A stretch of 44,142 nt of DNA from Thermovibrio sp. (lineage in GTDB: Bacteria; Aquificota; Aquificia; Desulfurobacteriales; Desulfurobacteriaceae). Every line of letters starts with the position of its first letter. The first letter of the stretch is position 1. The notes beneath the pieces are model-generated. The model was not told the DNA's origin. It saw nothing but the letters and a program-made list of their open reading frames with translations, and ran no database searches. Below are positions 34,201 to 43,891 of this stretch, in pieces. The position numbers and the translations under genes were made by a program. The stretch is taken from NCBI GenBank assembly GCA_015488335.1, contig WFNZ01000031.1:1-44142 (forward strand), given 5' to 3'.

Positions 34201-35729
34201 CTCCTGTAGATGAATGGCTTGAAGAGCTCAAGTGCCATGATTTTCGGCAGGCCACACTGGTGCATCTTTAGCTCTGGTCCTACGACGATGACAGCACGGC
34301 CAGAGTAGTCAACCCTCTTACCTAACAGGTTCTGCCTGAACCTTCCCTGCTTTCCTCTTAAAACATCGGAGAGGGACTTCAATGGATGGCCCTTTGAGGA
34401 CTTAACGGGCCTTCCGCGGCGGCCGTTGTCTATAAGGGTGTCAACGGCCTCCTGAAGCATCCTCATCTCGTTCCTGATGATGATGTCTGGGGCATCAAGC
34501 TCTTTGAGTCTCCTGAGCCTGTTGTTCCTGTTTATTACCCGCCTGTATAGGTCGTTAAGATCTGAGGTTGCAAACCTTCCACCTTCAAGGGGAACTAAGG
34601 GACGGAGCTCCGGTGGAAGAACCGGCAGAACCTCAAGAACCATCCACTCAGGCTTGTTGTTTGAGTTGAGGAATCCTTCAACTATCTTGAGCCTTCTAAC
34701 CAGTTTCTTGAGCTTGGCCTCTGTTGTGTCTTTCCTTGTGGCCCTTCTTATCTCTTCTTTAACAAGCTCTTTGCTCTGGATTTTGCCCTGTTCAACAAGG
34801 AAATCAACATACCACTCAAGGGCTTTTCCGCCCTTTTCAACTTCAATATTTACCTTATTCTTAAGCTCTTTGTACTGTGAGTATTCAATGATCTGCCCTT
34901 TTTCAAGGCCGGAATCTCCCGGGTCTGTAACAACAACTAAAACGTTCTTAACAATTCCAACTATTGTGTCTTCAGAAAGACCTGTGTAGTAGGAAAGGGT
35001 TTCCACTGCAGCTTTAAAGACGTTGGGGAGCTTTTTCTGGAGATCTGCATTGATTGAGGAGATCTCACCGGAATACATCCTGATCTCTTCACGGAGCTCC
35101 TCTGCAAGCTCCTCAAGGTTAACCTTCTGAAGAGCCTTCTTTATCCCTTCGGCACCAATTCCTACCTCAAAGGCCTCCTCTCCGTACTCTTCAACTAACT
35201 CTCTGTACTCCTCTTCTGTTAAGAGCTGGAACTGTTTAAGAACAGGCTTTCCTTCCTCTTCTACAGCCTCTCCCAGGTCGCCCGGGTCTAAAACGATGTA
35301 GCTCTCAAAGTAAACGACCCTTTCAACTTCGCGAACTGAGAGGCCAAGGAGAGCTCCAATCTTACTGGGAACAGACTTCACGTACCATATGTGGGTGCAG
35401 GGAGCCGCAAGCTCTATGTGGCCAAAGCGCCTTCTCCTCTCCTTAGAGAGGGTTACTTCAACTCCACACCTGTCGCAGATAACTCCTGCGTATTTAGAAC
35501 CTCTATACTTCCCGCAGAGGCACTCCCAGTCCCTTATGGGGCCAAAAATTCTGGCACAGAAAAGGCCGTCCTTTTCAGGCTTTAAGGTTCTATAGTTAAG
35601 GGTCTCGGGGAGCTTAACCTCTCCGTGAGACCACGCCCTTATTTGCTCAGGTGAAGCAAGTCCAATCTCAACGGCGTCAAAGTCAAAAGTTTTCGGCTCT
35701 TCAGAGAAGATTATCTCTCTCTTGCTCAC
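31284..35729 (-). CDS. rpoC: RNA polymerase beta' subunit
   Basis: A 1481-residue catalytic subunit. The N-terminal zinc ribbon reads [11 protein letters not shown]...[11 protein letters not shown] (C70, C72, C85, C88). NADFDGDQM holds the catalytic magnesium aspartates. A second zinc site is seen near CEDG...[11 protein letters not shown]. Length and order fit bacterial beta' without fusion to beta. The GTG start has AGGAGG upstream and follows rpoB by 51 bases that contain a strong hairpin. Confidence 0.99.
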   Translation of the reverse strand: MSKREIIFSEEPKTFDFDAVEIGLASPEQIRAWSHGEVKLPETLNYRTLKPEKDGLFCARIFGPIRDWECLCGKYRGSKYAGVICDRCGVEVTLSKERRRRFGHIELAAPCTHIWYVKSVPSKIGALLGLSVREVERVVYFESYIVLDPGDLGEAVEEEGKPVLKQFQLLTEEEYRELVEEYGEEAFEVGIGAEGIKKALQKVNLEELAEELREEIRMYSGEISSINADLQKKLPNVFKAAVETLSYYTGLSEDTIVGIVKNVLVVVTDPGDSGLEKGQIIEYSQYKELKNKVNIEVEKGGKALEWYVDFLVEQGKIQSKELVKEEIRRATRKDTTEAKLKKLVRRLKIVEGFLNSNNKPEWMVLEVLPVLPPELRPLVPLEGGRFATSDLNDLYRRVINRNNRLRRLKELDAPDIIIRNEMRMLQEAVDTLIDNGRRGRPVKSSKGHPLKSLSDVLRGKQGRFRQNLLGKRVDYSGRAVIVVGPELKMHQCGLPKIMALELFKPFIYRRLEEKGYANTMKQAKKMVERQEPEVWECLEEVIKEHPVLLNRAPTLHRVSIQAFEPVLVEGKAIQLHPLVCPAFNADFDGDQMAVHVPLSLEAQLEAYTLMLSTQNILSPAHGKPLAVPSQDMVLGLFYMTLEKEGAKGEGKVFSSVDEVLKALDLGEVDLHARIKVKLPTNKTESGKEEIVETTVGRVKFNTLLPENYPFVNKVMTKKAVAALISDVHKKLGNEVTVDMLDRLKEAGFVQATLGGLSIGIDDLHIPPTKKELIEKAKKEVAEIEEGYRKGLLSKDERYNKIVDIWTRVTEQLTRDMMEYMENHDLNARGRLPNNGKFNPVFMMLQSGARGNVTQIRQLAGMRGLMAKPSGEIIETPIISNFREGLTVLEYFISTHGARKGLADTALKTADAGYLTRRLADVAQDLIITMEDCGCEDGIEVSALIEAGEVVIPLSKRIAGRVAAEDVVDPVTGEILVRRNEEISDEVAQRIEDLGIEKVKIRSVLTCKAPFGVCAKCYGRDLARQRPVQLGEAIGIIAAQSIGEPGTQLTMRTFHIGGIAMRGAEASEYRAKHDGTVKIFDVNTITDEEGRVIVINRAGKIAVVDESGKHLERYDIPYAAVLRVKDGDKVQKGQILAEWDPHAIPILALRSGTVRYKDIIPGVTVSETEPVILEYRTLPYEPTIELLDEEGNVVDFYPLPVGARIMVKEGQKVKIGDQLARLPRRIGGTKDITGGLPRVAELFEARRPKDTAILAEISGKVYVETEKNKIIITILDPETGVKREYEVPKGKYIYVRTGDFVKAGEPLTDGQLNPHDILNILGERAVARFLLDEIQSVYRAQGVDINDKHFEVIIRKMLSKVRIEDSGDSNYLVEEVVDRHEFERVRERLFKEGKRPPKAKPVLTGITKAALSTDSFISAASFQETTRVLSEAAIAGKRDYLRGLKENVIIGRLIPAGTGRKEYRRVTWDYCEQAEAGESQEQ

Positions 35730-35754
35730 TACAGGCTCCTCCTAAAGGGGTTTA

Positions 35755-35775
35755 AAAAGGGGGGCTCAGCCCCCT
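35755..35775 (-). terminator. Terminator-like hairpin between rpoB and rpoC
   Basis: On the minus strand GGGGGC-TGA-GCCCCC is followed by CTTTTTAAACC. It has the form of an intrinsic terminator but lies six bases after the rpoB stop, inside the operon and just ahead of rpoC. It may be a partial terminator, a processing site or a 3' stabilising stem. Confidence 0.6.
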
Positions 35776-35780
35776 CAAAT

Positions 35781-38700
35781 CTACTCTTGAGATTCTCCCT
35801 CTTCCTCTTCAAGCTCTTTGATGAACTTAACGTCAAGGGCTAGGGCTTTGAGCTCGCGAACGAGGACGTTGAAAGACTCAGGAAGCCCCGGTTCAAAGGA
35901 GTATTTGCCCTTAACGATTGCCTCGTAAACCCTTGAACGGCCCTCAACGTCGTCGGACTTAACTGTAAGCATCTCCTGAAGGGTGTAGGCAGCACCGTAG
36001 GCCTCAAGTGCCCACACCTCCATCTCTCCAAACCTCTGGCCACCAAACTGGGCCTTACCGCCAAGGGGCTGCTGTGTAATGAGAGAGTATGGACCTGTTG
36101 AACGGGCGTGGATCTTATCGTCGGCAAGGTGGATGAGCTTGAGCATGTACATGTATCCTACAGTTACATCCTGGTCAAAAGGCTCACCTGTGAGACCGTC
36201 GTAAACTGTGAGCTGTCCTGTTTCAGGAAGTCCTGCACGCCTGAGGAGCTCCTTGATCTCCTCCTCTTTTGCACCGTTGAAGATAGGAGACTCAAACCTG
36301 ATTCCGTTGGCAAGTTTCTTAGCAACCTCCCTCAGCTCGTCGTCGGAGAGGGAGTCTATGAGCTTGCTTATCCTCTCGTCGTTGTAGATGGCCTTCAGCT
36401 CCTCCCTTACCTTTTCAAGGCCAACTTTGAGGAGCTCCTCAATCTTCTTACCGAGTGCCTTTGCAGCAAGCCCAAGGTGAACCTCAAGAATCTGACCAAC
36501 GTTCATACGGGATGGAACACCAAGGGGGTTAAGAACGATATCAATAGGAGTTCCATCTTCAAGGAAAGGCATATCCTCAACAGGCCTTATCTGGGAGATA
36601 ACACCCTTGTTACCGTGGCGACCAGACATCTTGTCGCCAATCGTGAGCTTACGCTTCGTGGCAATGTAAACCTTAACCTTCTTGTTAACTCCTGCAGGAA
36701 GGTCGTGGCCCATCTCAAGGGCAGCTTTCTTCTCCTCGTAGATGTTCTCAACAAGGGTAATCTTGTCAACGGCCTGGAGTCTGATCCTCTTAAGCTCCTG
36801 AGCCACTTCCTCATCGTCAATTATTGAAGGCTTCCTGAGGGCAAAGAAGACAAGGGCGTCAACCTTATCCTCCGTAATCTCCTCACCGGCTGAGATGATG
36901 AGGTTTCCGGAAGCATCGTAAACATCCTCACGAACTCTCTTGCCGAGGATAAGCTCAGCAGCTTTTCTATCCCTATCCTTCTTAATGAGGTTAATTTCCT
37001 CCTGCTTTTCCCTCTCTAATTTCGCCTTCTCTTCAGCCTCAATGAGCTGAGTTCTCGGGTCTTTAGCCTCACCCTTCCTTGAGAGGATCTTTACATCAAT
37101 AACAACACCTTCAACGCCGTGGGGAACCCTGAGGGAAGTATCCTTAACTCCCTTAGCCTTCTCACCGAAGATTGCCTGAAGGAGCTTCTCCTCAGGAGTA
37201 AGAACCTGTTCTCCCTTAGGAGTAACCTTTCCAACAAGGATGTCTCCAGGCTTAACGTAGGTTCCAATTCTTACAATTCCAGACTCGTCAAGGTTCCTGA
37301 GTGCAGCCTCGGAAACGTTCGGAATATCCCTTGTTATCTCTTCCCTACCTAACTTCGTCTCAACAGCTTCACACTCAAACTCCTGAATGTGAATAGACGT
37401 GTAAACGTCATCCTTCAGGAGCCTTTCGCTGACGAGGATAGCGTCCTCAAAGTTATAACCTCTCCAGGGCATAAAGGCCACAAGGACGTTCTTACCGAGG
37501 GCAAGTTCTCCGTTCTCCATGGATGGGCCGTCGGCAATTATCTGCCCTCTTTTAACTCTCTGCCCCTTCTTAACTATCGGCTTCTGGTTGATGCAGGTCT
37601 TCTGGTTTGACTTCTGGAACTTCTTGAGGTTGTAAACGTCAAAACCGGTATCTACAGAAAGGCCACCCTCTTCCAGCTCTTCGGGGTCAACCTTAATAAT
37701 TATCTTATCGGCAGTAACGCTCTCTACAACGCCAGAACGCTTTGCCACAACAGCAGAACGGCTGTAGAGGGCAACCTCCTTCTCCATTCCCGTTCCAACG
37801 AGTGGCGCCTCCGTTTTGATGAGGGGAACGGCCTGACGCTGCATGTTTGAACCCATGAGGGCCCTGTTGGCGTCGTCGTGCTCCAAGAAGGGAATGAGAG
37901 AAGCAGAAACTGAGAAGACCTGCTTTGGTGAAACGTCCATAAACTGGACTTCTTCCCTCTTAACGAGCTTAAACTCCGCCTTGTGGCGGGCCATTACCGT
38001 ATCGGCGGTTATGTATCCGTTCTCATCTACAGGAGCGTTGGCCTGGGCAATTACGTAGTTCTCCTCTTCCTCTGCGGTCATGTAGACGATCTCATCTGTA
38101 ACTTTTCCGTTTACAACCCTTCTGTATGGAGTTTCAAGGAAGCCCAACCAGTTGATACGGCCGTAAGTAGTGAGAGAGTTGATAAGACCGATGTTCTGAC
38201 CTTCAGGTGTTTCAATTGGACAGATACGGCCGTAGTGGGATGGGTGAACGTCGCGGACTTCAAAGCCGGCCCTCTCCCTTGTTAAACCGCCAGGACCTAA
38301 CGCTGAGAGCCTCCTCTTGTGGGTTGTTTCAGCAAGTGGGTTTGTCTGGTCCATAAACTGGCAGAGTGAAGTAAGGGTAAAGAATTCCCTCAGCGGGTTA
38401 AGGGCAGTTCTCGGGTTGATTAAATCCTGAGGCATTACAGAGTCTATATCTGCAACTGCAAGCTTCTCCTTAACAGCCTTTTCAAGCTTGAAGAGGCCAG
38501 ACTTGAAGGCAATTTCAGCAAGCTCTCCAACTCCGCGAACTCTTCTGTTTCCAAGGTGGTCTATGTCGTCGTAGGGGCGGAGCTCCGCGTGAACCTCCAT
38601 AAGGGCCTTAACGGCACCAACAATGTCTGCCTTGTGGAGAAGTCTTCCAGCATCGTCGTAATCAGGCTCAACGGGAATCTCCTCAACTTTTGCCGCCGCA

Positions 38701-40112
38701 AGCTTAAGGGCAACTTCAGGAGTGATGAGAGTTCCTTTAGGAATGACAATATCTCCTTCCTCGTTAAGTATGTCTTCCCTGACTCTTAGAGGCGGAAGCC
38801 ACTCAATGTTTTTAAGGTCTTCTTTTGTAAGCTTTTCAAGTTTCTCCTTCGGGTAAATCTTCTCGTTAACTTTAGCCCTACCAACCCTTGAAAGGTCATA
38901 GTTCTTTGTGCTGAAGAACATAGACTCAAAGAGTTTCCTTGCTCCTTCAACGGTAGCAGTATCTCCGGGGCGAACCTTCCTGAATATCTCAACGTAAGCG
39001 GCAATGAGAGGATCTTCTATCTTCTCCCGAACCCTGTCTCTCTTTTCCTTCCTGAGGGTGTTTACAATTACCGCACCGTAAGGGGTTTTCTTCTTATTGA
39101 TAACCTTAAACTCAGCTCCCTCAGGAAGCTTCCTTGAGCTTGTGGAGAGCTCCTCGTAAGCCTCCTGAACAACCTCTCCAGTTTCAGGATCAACAATATC
39201 TGAAACAAGGTAGTAGTCCTTTAACTCCTCTTCGCCCTTAACCTCTCCGGTTTCAGCATCAACTATCTCGCCATTTTCAACTTTCAGTTTCTCAACAACA
39301 TCCCCGTAGAAAACGTTGATTATTTCCTCGTCTGTCCTAAGGCCGAAAGCCCTTAAGAGGTAAGTTCCTATGAACCTTCTCTTTCTATCAATTTTTGCGT
39401 AGAGAATATCGTTGTAAGGAATCTCAAACTCTAACCAGGAGCCCATTGCAGGAATTATGCTGGCTATGTCAATTATGCGGGCAACCTGTGTAGTTTTGGA
39501 AACCTCGTTTTTGAAGAAGAGACCGGGAGAACGGTGGAGCTGGCTTACAACAACCTTTTCCGTTCCATTTATGATAAACGTTGCCCTGTCGGTCATAAGG
39601 GGAATTTCCCCAAAGTACATCTTGTTTTCTTTGATAATCGGAGCAATCTTTTCGCCGGTTTTCGGGTCTTTCTGCCATACGTGGAGCTCAAAGAGAACCC
39701 TTAAAGGAGCGCTGTAGTCAATCCCTCTCTCTTTACACTCGTCTGGCGTATACTTTGGGCGGAAAACAACTTCCATTCCGCACTTAGGACAGACAACCCC
39801 TTTACCACCAAGGCCCTGGAACTTTCCGCATTTACAGTACCAATCCCCTATTTCATAGCCTTTGTAGTGGATCTCAACGCCTGTAGCCTCATCAACGATG
39901 GGAAAAGCTTGCCTGAAGGCAGATTCAAGACCTACATTTTCCCTTTCGTGGGGAGCTTTGTTGAGCTGAAGGAACCTTTCGTAAGACTCAAAGGGAAACT
40001 GAAGAAGATCTGGAACCGGGTATTTTTCTTCCCTTTTCGCAAAACTTTTCCTCGGAAGGATTGTTATTTTTTCTTTTCTTACAGAGGGAGTTGTTTTCTG
40101 GACTTTTCCCAT
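35781..40112 (-). CDS. rpoB: RNA polymerase beta subunit with an extra N-terminal zinc ribbon
   Basis: A 1443-residue subunit. Typical beta segments are present: [30 protein letters not shown], the rifampicin region [36 protein letters not shown] and [21 protein letters not shown]. Residues 89-115 contain an unusual zinc ribbon, C93-x-C95-x12-C108-xx-C111, absent from E. coli beta. It copies the spacing of the RpoC ribbon and much of its sequence. ATG start with GAGGAG upstream. It follows rplL after a 113-base gap that contains a hairpin. Confidence 0.99.
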   Translation of the reverse strand: MGKVQKTTPSVRKEKITILPRKSFAKREEKYPVPDLLQFPFESYERFLQLNKAPHERENVGLESAFRQAFPIVDEATGVEIHYKGYEIGDWYCKCGKFQGLGGKGVVCPKCGMEVVFRPKYTPDECKERGIDYSAPLRVLFELHVWQKDPKTGEKIAPIIKENKMYFGEIPLMTDRATFIINGTEKVVVSQLHRSPGLFFKNEVSKTTQVARIIDIASIIPAMGSWLEFEIPYNDILYAKIDRKRRFIGTYLLRAFGLRTDEEIINVFYGDVVEKLKVENGEIVDAETGEVKGEEELKDYYLVSDIVDPETGEVVQEAYEELSTSSRKLPEGAEFKVINKKKTPYGAVIVNTLRKEKRDRVREKIEDPLIAAYVEIFRKVRPGDTATVEGARKLFESMFFSTKNYDLSRVGRAKVNEKIYPKEKLEKLTKEDLKNIEWLPPLRVREDILNEEGDIVIPKGTLITPEVALKLAAAKVEEIPVEPDYDDAGRLLHKADIVGAVKALMEVHAELRPYDDIDHLGNRRVRGVGELAEIAFKSGLFKLEKAVKEKLAVADIDSVMPQDLINPRTALNPLREFFTLTSLCQFMDQTNPLAETTHKRRLSALGPGGLTRERAGFEVRDVHPSHYGRICPIETPEGQNIGLINSLTTYGRINWLGFLETPYRRVVNGKVTDEIVYMTAEEEENYVIAQANAPVDENGYITADTVMARHKAEFKLVKREEVQFMDVSPKQVFSVSASLIPFLEHDDANRALMGSNMQRQAVPLIKTEAPLVGTGMEKEVALYSRSAVVAKRSGVVESVTADKIIIKVDPEELEEGGLSVDTGFDVYNLKKFQKSNQKTCINQKPIVKKGQRVKRGQIIADGPSMENGELALGKNVLVAFMPWRGYNFEDAILVSERLLKDDVYTSIHIQEFECEAVETKLGREEITRDIPNVSEAALRNLDESGIVRIGTYVKPGDILVGKVTPKGEQVLTPEEKLLQAIFGEKAKGVKDTSLRVPHGVEGVVIDVKILSRKGEAKDPRTQLIEAEEKAKLEREKQEEINLIKKDRDRKAAELILGKRVREDVYDASGNLIISAGEEITEDKVDALVFFALRKPSIIDDEEVAQELKRIRLQAVDKITLVENIYEEKKAALEMGHDLPAGVNKKVKVYIATKRKLTIGDKMSGRHGNKGVISQIRPVEDMPFLEDGTPIDIVLNPLGVPSRMNVGQILEVHLGLAAKALGKKIEELLKVGLEKVREELKAIYNDERISKLIDSLSDDELREVAKKLANGIRFESPIFNGAKEEEIKELLRRAGLPETGQLTVYDGLTGEPFDQDVTVGYMYMLKLIHLADDKIHARSTGPYSLITQQPLGGKAQFGGQRFGEMEVWALEAYGAAYTLQEMLTVKSDDVEGRSRVYEAIVKGKYSFEPGLPESFNVLVRELKALALDVKFIKELEEEEGESQE

Positions 40113-40155
40113 AGTCTCCTCTACCTCAAAGAGTTTTTGGGTTTAAATGACAGAA

Positions 40156-40183
40156 GGGAGACTACCCCTGTAGGCAGTCTCCC
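40156..40183 (-). other. Hairpin between rplL and rpoB
   Basis: GGGAGACT (40156-40163) and AGTCTCCC (40176-40183) form a perfect 8-base-pair stem with a 12-base loop in the 113-base rplL-rpoB gap. No T-run follows. In E. coli this gap contains an attenuator and an RNase III site that adjust the ratio of L7/L12 to polymerase; a similar role is inferred. Confidence 0.5.
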
Positions 40184-40226
40184 AGCCGATAAATTATAGT
40201 CTTAACCGATGTTGGTTTCAACCTGT

Positions 40227-40613
40227 TTACTTGATCTCTACTTCAGCTCCAGCTTCCTCAAGCTTCTTCTTGATCTCCTCAGCCTCTTCCTTAGATACGC
40301 CCTCTTTTACAGGTTTGGGAGCGTTGTCAACGAGCTCCTTAGCCTCTTTAAGTCCAAGACCAGTAATTTCCCTTACAACCTTGATAACCTGAATTTTCTT
40401 GGCTCCTGGAGACTTGAGGATAACGTCAAACTCTGTTTTCTCCTCAGCAGCAGCTCCAGCAGCACCGCCTGCAGCAACAGGACCTGCAGCTGCAACAACA
40501 GGCATGTCGGATACGCCAAACTCTTCCTTAATAGCGTTGATGAGGTCTACAAGCTCAAGAACTGTCATGTTCTTGATAGCTTCAATGATCTGCTCCTTTG
40601 TGATTTCAGCCAT
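40227..40613 (-). CDS. rplL: Ribosomal protein L7/L12
   Basis: A 128-residue stalk protein: N-terminal dimerisation region ([27 protein letters not shown]), an alanine- and glycine-rich hinge, and the factor-binding C-terminal domain ([38 protein letters not shown]). It is present in several copies per ribosome, bound to L10. Confidence 0.99.
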   Translation of the reverse strand: MAEITKEQIIEAIKNMTVLELVDLINAIKEEFGVSDMPVVAAAGPVAAGGAAGAAAEEKTEFDVILKSPGAKKIQVIKVVREITGLGLKEAKELVDNAPKPVKEGVSKEEAEEIKKKLEEAGAEVEIK

Positions 40614-40652
40614 TTCGCTCCTCCTTGTAAGTATTCAAAAATTTTCTCCGTT

Positions 40653-41183
40653 TTAAGCTGCTCCCTCTTTCTCAGCCTTGATGTTTTCAAGCACTGTAAC
40701 AAGCTTTGTAAAGAGGTTCTCAAGAGACCAGGCAACAGCGTTGACAGGATACTTGAGTGTAAATGCAAGCTGACCAAGGAGCTCTTCTCTGCTGGGGAGC
40801 TCTGCCAGCTGCTTAATCATGTTGTAGTCGGCAACTTTTCCTTCAACAACAGCAGCCTTAAACTTGAGCTTTGAATCTTCTCCTTCCATAAACTCTTTCA
40901 GAGCCTTAGCAGCAGCAACAATGTCATCAAAGGCAAAAACAATTCCTGTAGGGCCAACAAATGCGTCTTTTATCTGTTCAACAGGAGTTCCGGGGTAGGC
41001 GTAGCGCATAAGGGTATTTTTTACAACTTTATACTCTGCTCCTGCTTCCCTGAGCTTGCGCCTTAGGGCGTTTGATTCGGCAACAGTCATACCCTGAAAG
41101 TTTGTAAGGATAACCAACGGAGCTTTCTCAAACTTCTCTTTCAGCTCCTGTGCTATCTGTTCTTTATGTTTCCTCGTTTTCAA
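40653..41183 (-). CDS. rplJ: Ribosomal protein L10
   Basis: A 176-residue stalk base protein: TNFQGMTVAESNALRRKLREAGAEYKVVKNTL is the rRNA-binding region and the C-terminal helix carries L7/L12. The leader upstream has the features of an L10 autoregulatory site. ACCTCC in complement (GGAGGT) precedes the ATG. Confidence 0.98.
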   Translation of the reverse strand: MKTRKHKEQIAQELKEKFEKAPLVILTNFQGMTVAESNALRRKLREAGAEYKVVKNTLMRYAYPGTPVEQIKDAFVGPTGIVFAFDDIVAAAKALKEFMEGEDSKLKFKAAVVEGKVADYNMIKQLAELPSREELLGQLAFTLKYPVNAVAWSLENLFTKLVTVLENIKAEKEGAA

Positions 41184-41336
41184 CGGAGTTACCTCCCGAT
41201 GGGTTTGGCGGGGTGAAGAGGGTGGGCATAGTTTGGCGGGGTAAAGCTTCCTCGCCGGTCTCAGTAGGCTGCCCTTTTCAGGGCATTTAAGCTATGCACC
41301 TACCCTCTTCAACCGGTCTTTCCGCTGGCAGCGGTA
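41184..41336 (-). ncRNA. Ribosomal protein L10 leader (autoregulatory)
   Basis: A structured 5' untranslated region between the promoter at 41337-41364 and rplJ. GAAGAGGGT (41215-41223) pairs with ACCCTCTTC (41302-41310), extended by GCATAG (41226-41231) with CTATGC (41292-41297). The minus strand also shows GCCTACTGAGACCGGCGAGG and the hairpin TGCCCTGAAAAGGGCA, as in L10 leaders where the L10-L12 complex represses its own operon. An 11-base direct repeat, TTTGGCGGGGT, occurs at 41204-41214 and 41232-41242. Confidence 0.75.
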
Positions 41337-41364
41337 ATTCTATTCAGAAAATCTCAGTTGTCAA
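41337..41364 (-). promoter_or_regulatory. Promoter of rplJL-rpoBC
   Basis: On the minus strand TTGACA (41359-41364), a 16-base spacer, then TAGAAT (41337-41342). It starts just past the rplA stop and drives the L10 leader, giving the polymerase genes a promoter separate from rplKA. Confidence 0.75.
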
Positions 41365-41367
41365 CAC

Positions 41368-42090
41368 CTACTCTGCAGATTGTGCTGCGTTAACTGCGTC
41401 AAAAACGTCAACTTTCACGCCGGGATCCATAGTTGCAGCAACAGCAACACTTCTCACGTACTGTCCTTTAGCTCCAGAAGGCTTAGCGGCAAGAATAGCC
41501 TTAAGAAGAGCAACAGCGTTTTCGTAGAGCTTCTCCTCATCAAAGGAAACTTTCCCAATTGGAGCGTGAACAATACCTGCCTTCTCAACCTTAAAGTCAA
41601 CCTTACCGCTCTTTGCTTCCTTAACTGCTTTTGCAACGTCAAAAGTTACAGTTCCTGTCTTCGGGTTTGGCATAAGCCCCCTTGGACCTAAAATCCTACC
41701 GAGCCTACCTACCTTACCCATCATGTCGGGGGTCGCAATTAAAACGTCAAAGTCCAACCATCCCTGCTGGATCTTCTGGATGAGGTCATCTCCGCCTACG
41801 TAGTCGGCTCCAGCCTCTTTCGCCTCGTTGAGCTTTTCTCCCTGAGCAATTACGGCAACTACTCTTTCCTTTCCAAGGCCGTGTGGGAGAACTACGCTTC
41901 CCCTTACCATCTGATCCTGATACTTGGGGTCAACGCCGAGGCGAACGGCCATCTCAACCGTCTGGTCAAAGTTCCTCTTTGTAACGTCTGCCATCTTCTT
42001 AACGAGGGAGATGGCCTCTTTGAGGGGATACTGCTTACCCCTGTCAATGAGGGCAAGGGCGTTCATATACTTCTTTCCGTGTTTCGGCAT
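41368..42090 (-). CDS. rplA: Ribosomal protein L1
   Basis: A 240-residue protein with [12 protein letters not shown] at the start, the [17 protein letters not shown] segment, [18 protein letters not shown] and [17 protein letters not shown] at the end. It binds 23S rRNA at the L1 stalk and, in other bacteria, represses the rplKA message. It lies 53 bases after rplK. Confidence 0.99.
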   Translation of the reverse strand: MPKHGKKYMNALALIDRGKQYPLKEAISLVKKMADVTKRNFDQTVEMAVRLGVDPKYQDQMVRGSVVLPHGLGKERVVAVIAQGEKLNEAKEAGADYVGGDDLIQKIQQGWLDFDVLIATPDMMGKVGRLGRILGPRGLMPNPKTGTVTFDVAKAVKEAKSGKVDFKVEKAGIVHAPIGKVSFDEEKLYENAVALLKAILAAKPSGAKGQYVRSVAVAATMDPGVKVDVFDAVNAAQSAE

Positions 42091-42143
42091 CTCTACCTCC
42101 TTCGGCTTTTATGCCTCCCACCTAAACGGTGGTAGTGTTTCCG

Positions 42144-42569
42144 TTAGTCTACGATTTTTACTCCCATGTTCTCTGCCGTTCCTGCAATAATCCTCATTGC
42201 AGCTTCAATGTCGTAGCAGTTGAGATCCTGCATCTTCTGCTCTGCAATCTGCCTGAGCTGTTCCTTTGTAATCTGTCCTACCCACTCCTTCTTGGGCTGG
42301 TGAGCTCCCTTCTCAATTCCTGCAGCTTTCTTGATGAGAACAGAAGCAGGGGGAGTTTTGAGAACGAAGTCAAAAGACCTGTCTGCGTAAATTGTAATAA
42401 CTACAGGAATGATAAGACCCTTCTTGTCTGCAGTTGCAGCATTGAAGGCCTTAACGAACTCCATGATGTTTACACCGTGCTGACCTAAAGCAGGACCTAC
42501 AGGTGGTGCAGGGCTCGCCTCTCCGGCAGGCAGCTGAAGCTTAACCTCAGCCACTACTTTCTTAGCCAT
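42144..42569 (-). CDS. rplK: Ribosomal protein L11
   Basis: A 141-residue protein: [29 protein letters not shown] is the N-terminal signature and [17 protein letters not shown] the end. It forms the GTPase-associated centre with 23S rRNA. It begins 15 bases after nusG. Confidence 0.99.
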   Translation of the reverse strand: MAKKVVAEVKLQLPAGEASPAPPVGPALGQHGVNIMEFVKAFNAATADKKGLIIPVVITIYADRSFDFVLKTPPASVLIKKAAGIEKGAHQPKKEWVGQITKEQLRQIAEQKMQDLNCYDIEAAMRIIAGTAENMGVKIVD

Positions 42570-42584
42570 TGTATCCTCCGCCTA

Positions 42585-43325
42585 TCAGCTTATTTTCTCT
42601 ACCTGGTCAAACTCCAGCTCAACGGGAGTCTGCCTGTCAAAAATGTTCACCAAAACTATAAGCTTTTCGTGCTCAGGGTCAATCTCTGAGATGGTTCCTT
42701 CAAATCCGATAAAGGGTCCTTCGTTAATCTTCACCTTGTCGCCAATGTCAAACTTGAGCTTCCTAACTTTAGGAACTCCTCTCTTGAGCCTCTCTTTTAT
42801 TGCTGTAATTTCAGACTCACTAACAACAACAGGCTTCCCTCCTGCACTTACAAAGCCTAAAACTCTTGGAACTCTTCTTATTAGGCTCTGAAGGTCTTTA
42901 TCTAAATCGGCCTTTATGAAGATGTAGCCGGGGTAGAGTCTGTCGCGGAGCTCTATCTTGGCCTCAACCCTGTTTTCAGGGCACTTTATCTTCTGACCTA
43001 TTTTTTCTATAGGTTTATCCGGAATGCATTTTTTCTTCTCACACTCGCAGGACTCAACAAAAACCTTACCGTCTTCTACTCTAAAAACGACCTTTTTCCC
43101 TTCCTCTCCTTCAACTTCAAATATGCGGGGTTCCTCGCTGTGGAGGGGGAGCTCCCCCTTTTCCTTCCCCATAGCTTTAAAAACAACTTTTTCAACAGCA
43201 GGTATAAAAATTTCCTCTACTTTATCCTCTTTTCCAGCTTCCCTTAAGGCTTTCAGAATATTTGCCTTAACCCTGTGTTCAAATCCGGACTGAACATGGA
43301 GCGAATACCACTTTTTATCTGCCAT
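42585..43325 (-). CDS. nusG: Transcription factor NusG with insertion domain
   Basis: A 246-residue NusG, about 65 residues longer than the E. coli form. The NGN domain begins KKWYSLHVQSGFEHRVK and resumes at RDRLYPGYIFI; between them (about 46-125) lies an insertion like domain II of Aquifex NusG. This insertion holds four cysteines, C93-x-C95-x4-C100-x14-C115, a possible zinc site. The C-terminal KOW domain is GDKVKINEGPFIGFEGTISEI. It couples polymerase to ribosomes, Rho or antitermination factors. Confidence 0.98.
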   Translation of the reverse strand: MADKKWYSLHVQSGFEHRVKANILKALREAGKEDKVEEIFIPAVEKVVFKAMGKEKGELPLHSEEPRIFEVEGEEGKKVVFRVEDGKVFVESCECEKKKCIPDKPIEKIGQKIKCPENRVEAKIELRDRLYPGYIFIKADLDKDLQSLIRRVPRVLGFVSAGGKPVVVSESEITAIKERLKRGVPKVRKLKFDIGDKVKINEGPFIGFEGTISEIDPEHEKLIVLVNIFDRQTPVELEFDQVEKIS

Positions 43326-43336
43326 TATTAACTCCC

Positions 43337-43519
43337 CTATTTAGCAATTATCAGCTCAAGACCTTTGGAGAAAATCGTATCCAATATCCAGAAGTAAACA
43401 GCAATAAAAGCGCAGAAAACAATTATTCCCGTTGTAGCTTCTACAACTTCTTCCTTTGTAGGCCAAGTGACCCTTCCCAGTTCTTCCCTTACTTCTTTCA
43501 AAAATTGAACAGGAGACAT
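43337..43519 (-). CDS. secE: Preprotein translocase subunit SecE
   Basis: A 60-residue protein with one membrane helix (TTGIIVFCAFIAVYFWILDTIF), preceded by the conserved amphipathic segment FLKEVREELGRVTWPTKEEVVEAT. It stabilises SecY in the translocon. Standard position between tRNA-Trp and nusG. Confidence 0.98.
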   Translation of the reverse strand: MSPVQFLKEVREELGRVTWPTKEEVVEATTGIIVFCAFIAVYFWILDTIFSKGLELIIAK

Positions 43520-43580
43520 AAAAACCTCTTTTATTTAAGTTTACAGGGGGGATTTTAATAAAAAAGGAAAAATAAATAAA

Positions 43581-43656
43581 TGGCAGGCCAGGAGGGACTC
43601 GAACCCCCAACCGCCGGATTTGGAGTCCGGAGCCCTACCAATTGGGCTACTGGCCT
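43581..43656 (-). tRNA. tRNA-Trp (anticodon CCA)
   Basis: A 76-base cloverleaf with AGGCCAG/CTGGCCT acceptor stem, anticodon loop CTCCAAA (CCA), T-arm GGTTCGAG and an encoded CCA tail (43581-43583). The position between rpmG and secE is common to many bacteria. Confidence 0.97.
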
Positions 43657-43677
43657 ACCTGTAACAGGAAATATAAC

Positions 43678-43842
43678 CTACTTCACTTCTCTATGCAAGG
43701 TGTGTTTATTACACCAAGGGCAGTACTTCCTGAGCTCAAGTCTATCTGGAGTATTCCTCTTGTTCTTTGTTGTGGAATAGTTCCTGCGCTTACACTCTGT
43801 ACAGGCAAGCTGTATTACTTCACGGGGTCCCTTTTTAGCCAT
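43678..43842 (-). CDS. rpmG: Ribosomal protein L33
   Basis: A 54-residue protein of the cysteine-containing (zinc-binding) type: [43 protein letters not shown], with C14, C17, C41 and C44. ATG start with AAGGAG upstream. It lies between tuf and tRNA-Trp. Confidence 0.97.
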   Translation of the reverse strand: MAKKGPREVIQLACTECKRRNYSTTKNKRNTPDRLELRKYCPWCNKHTLHREVK

Positions 43843-43865
43843 TTTGCAACTCCTTAAGCAGGATT

Positions 43866-43886
43866 GTTAAAGGGGGCAGGGCCCCC
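43866..43886 (-). terminator. Terminator-like hairpin after tuf
   Basis: GGGGGC-AGG-GCCCCC (43872-43886). On the minus strand it is followed by TTTAACAATCC, a short T-run, so it is probably a leaky terminator between tuf and rpmG. Confidence 0.5.
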
Positions 43887-43891
43887 GAAAA

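Noticed and set aside
30464-39717. Many long frames opposite hemL, rpoC and rpoB
   Set aside because: All are shadows of strongly conserved genes on the minus strand and match no recognisable domain.
31284-40112. rpoB-rpoC fusion as in some Epsilonproteobacteria
   Set aside because: Separate stop and start codons with 51 bases and a hairpin between show two genes.
41204-41242. Direct repeat TTTGGCGGGGT as a target-site duplication
   Set aside because: The copies are only 17 bases apart inside the L10 leader; they fit RNA structure better than a mobile element.
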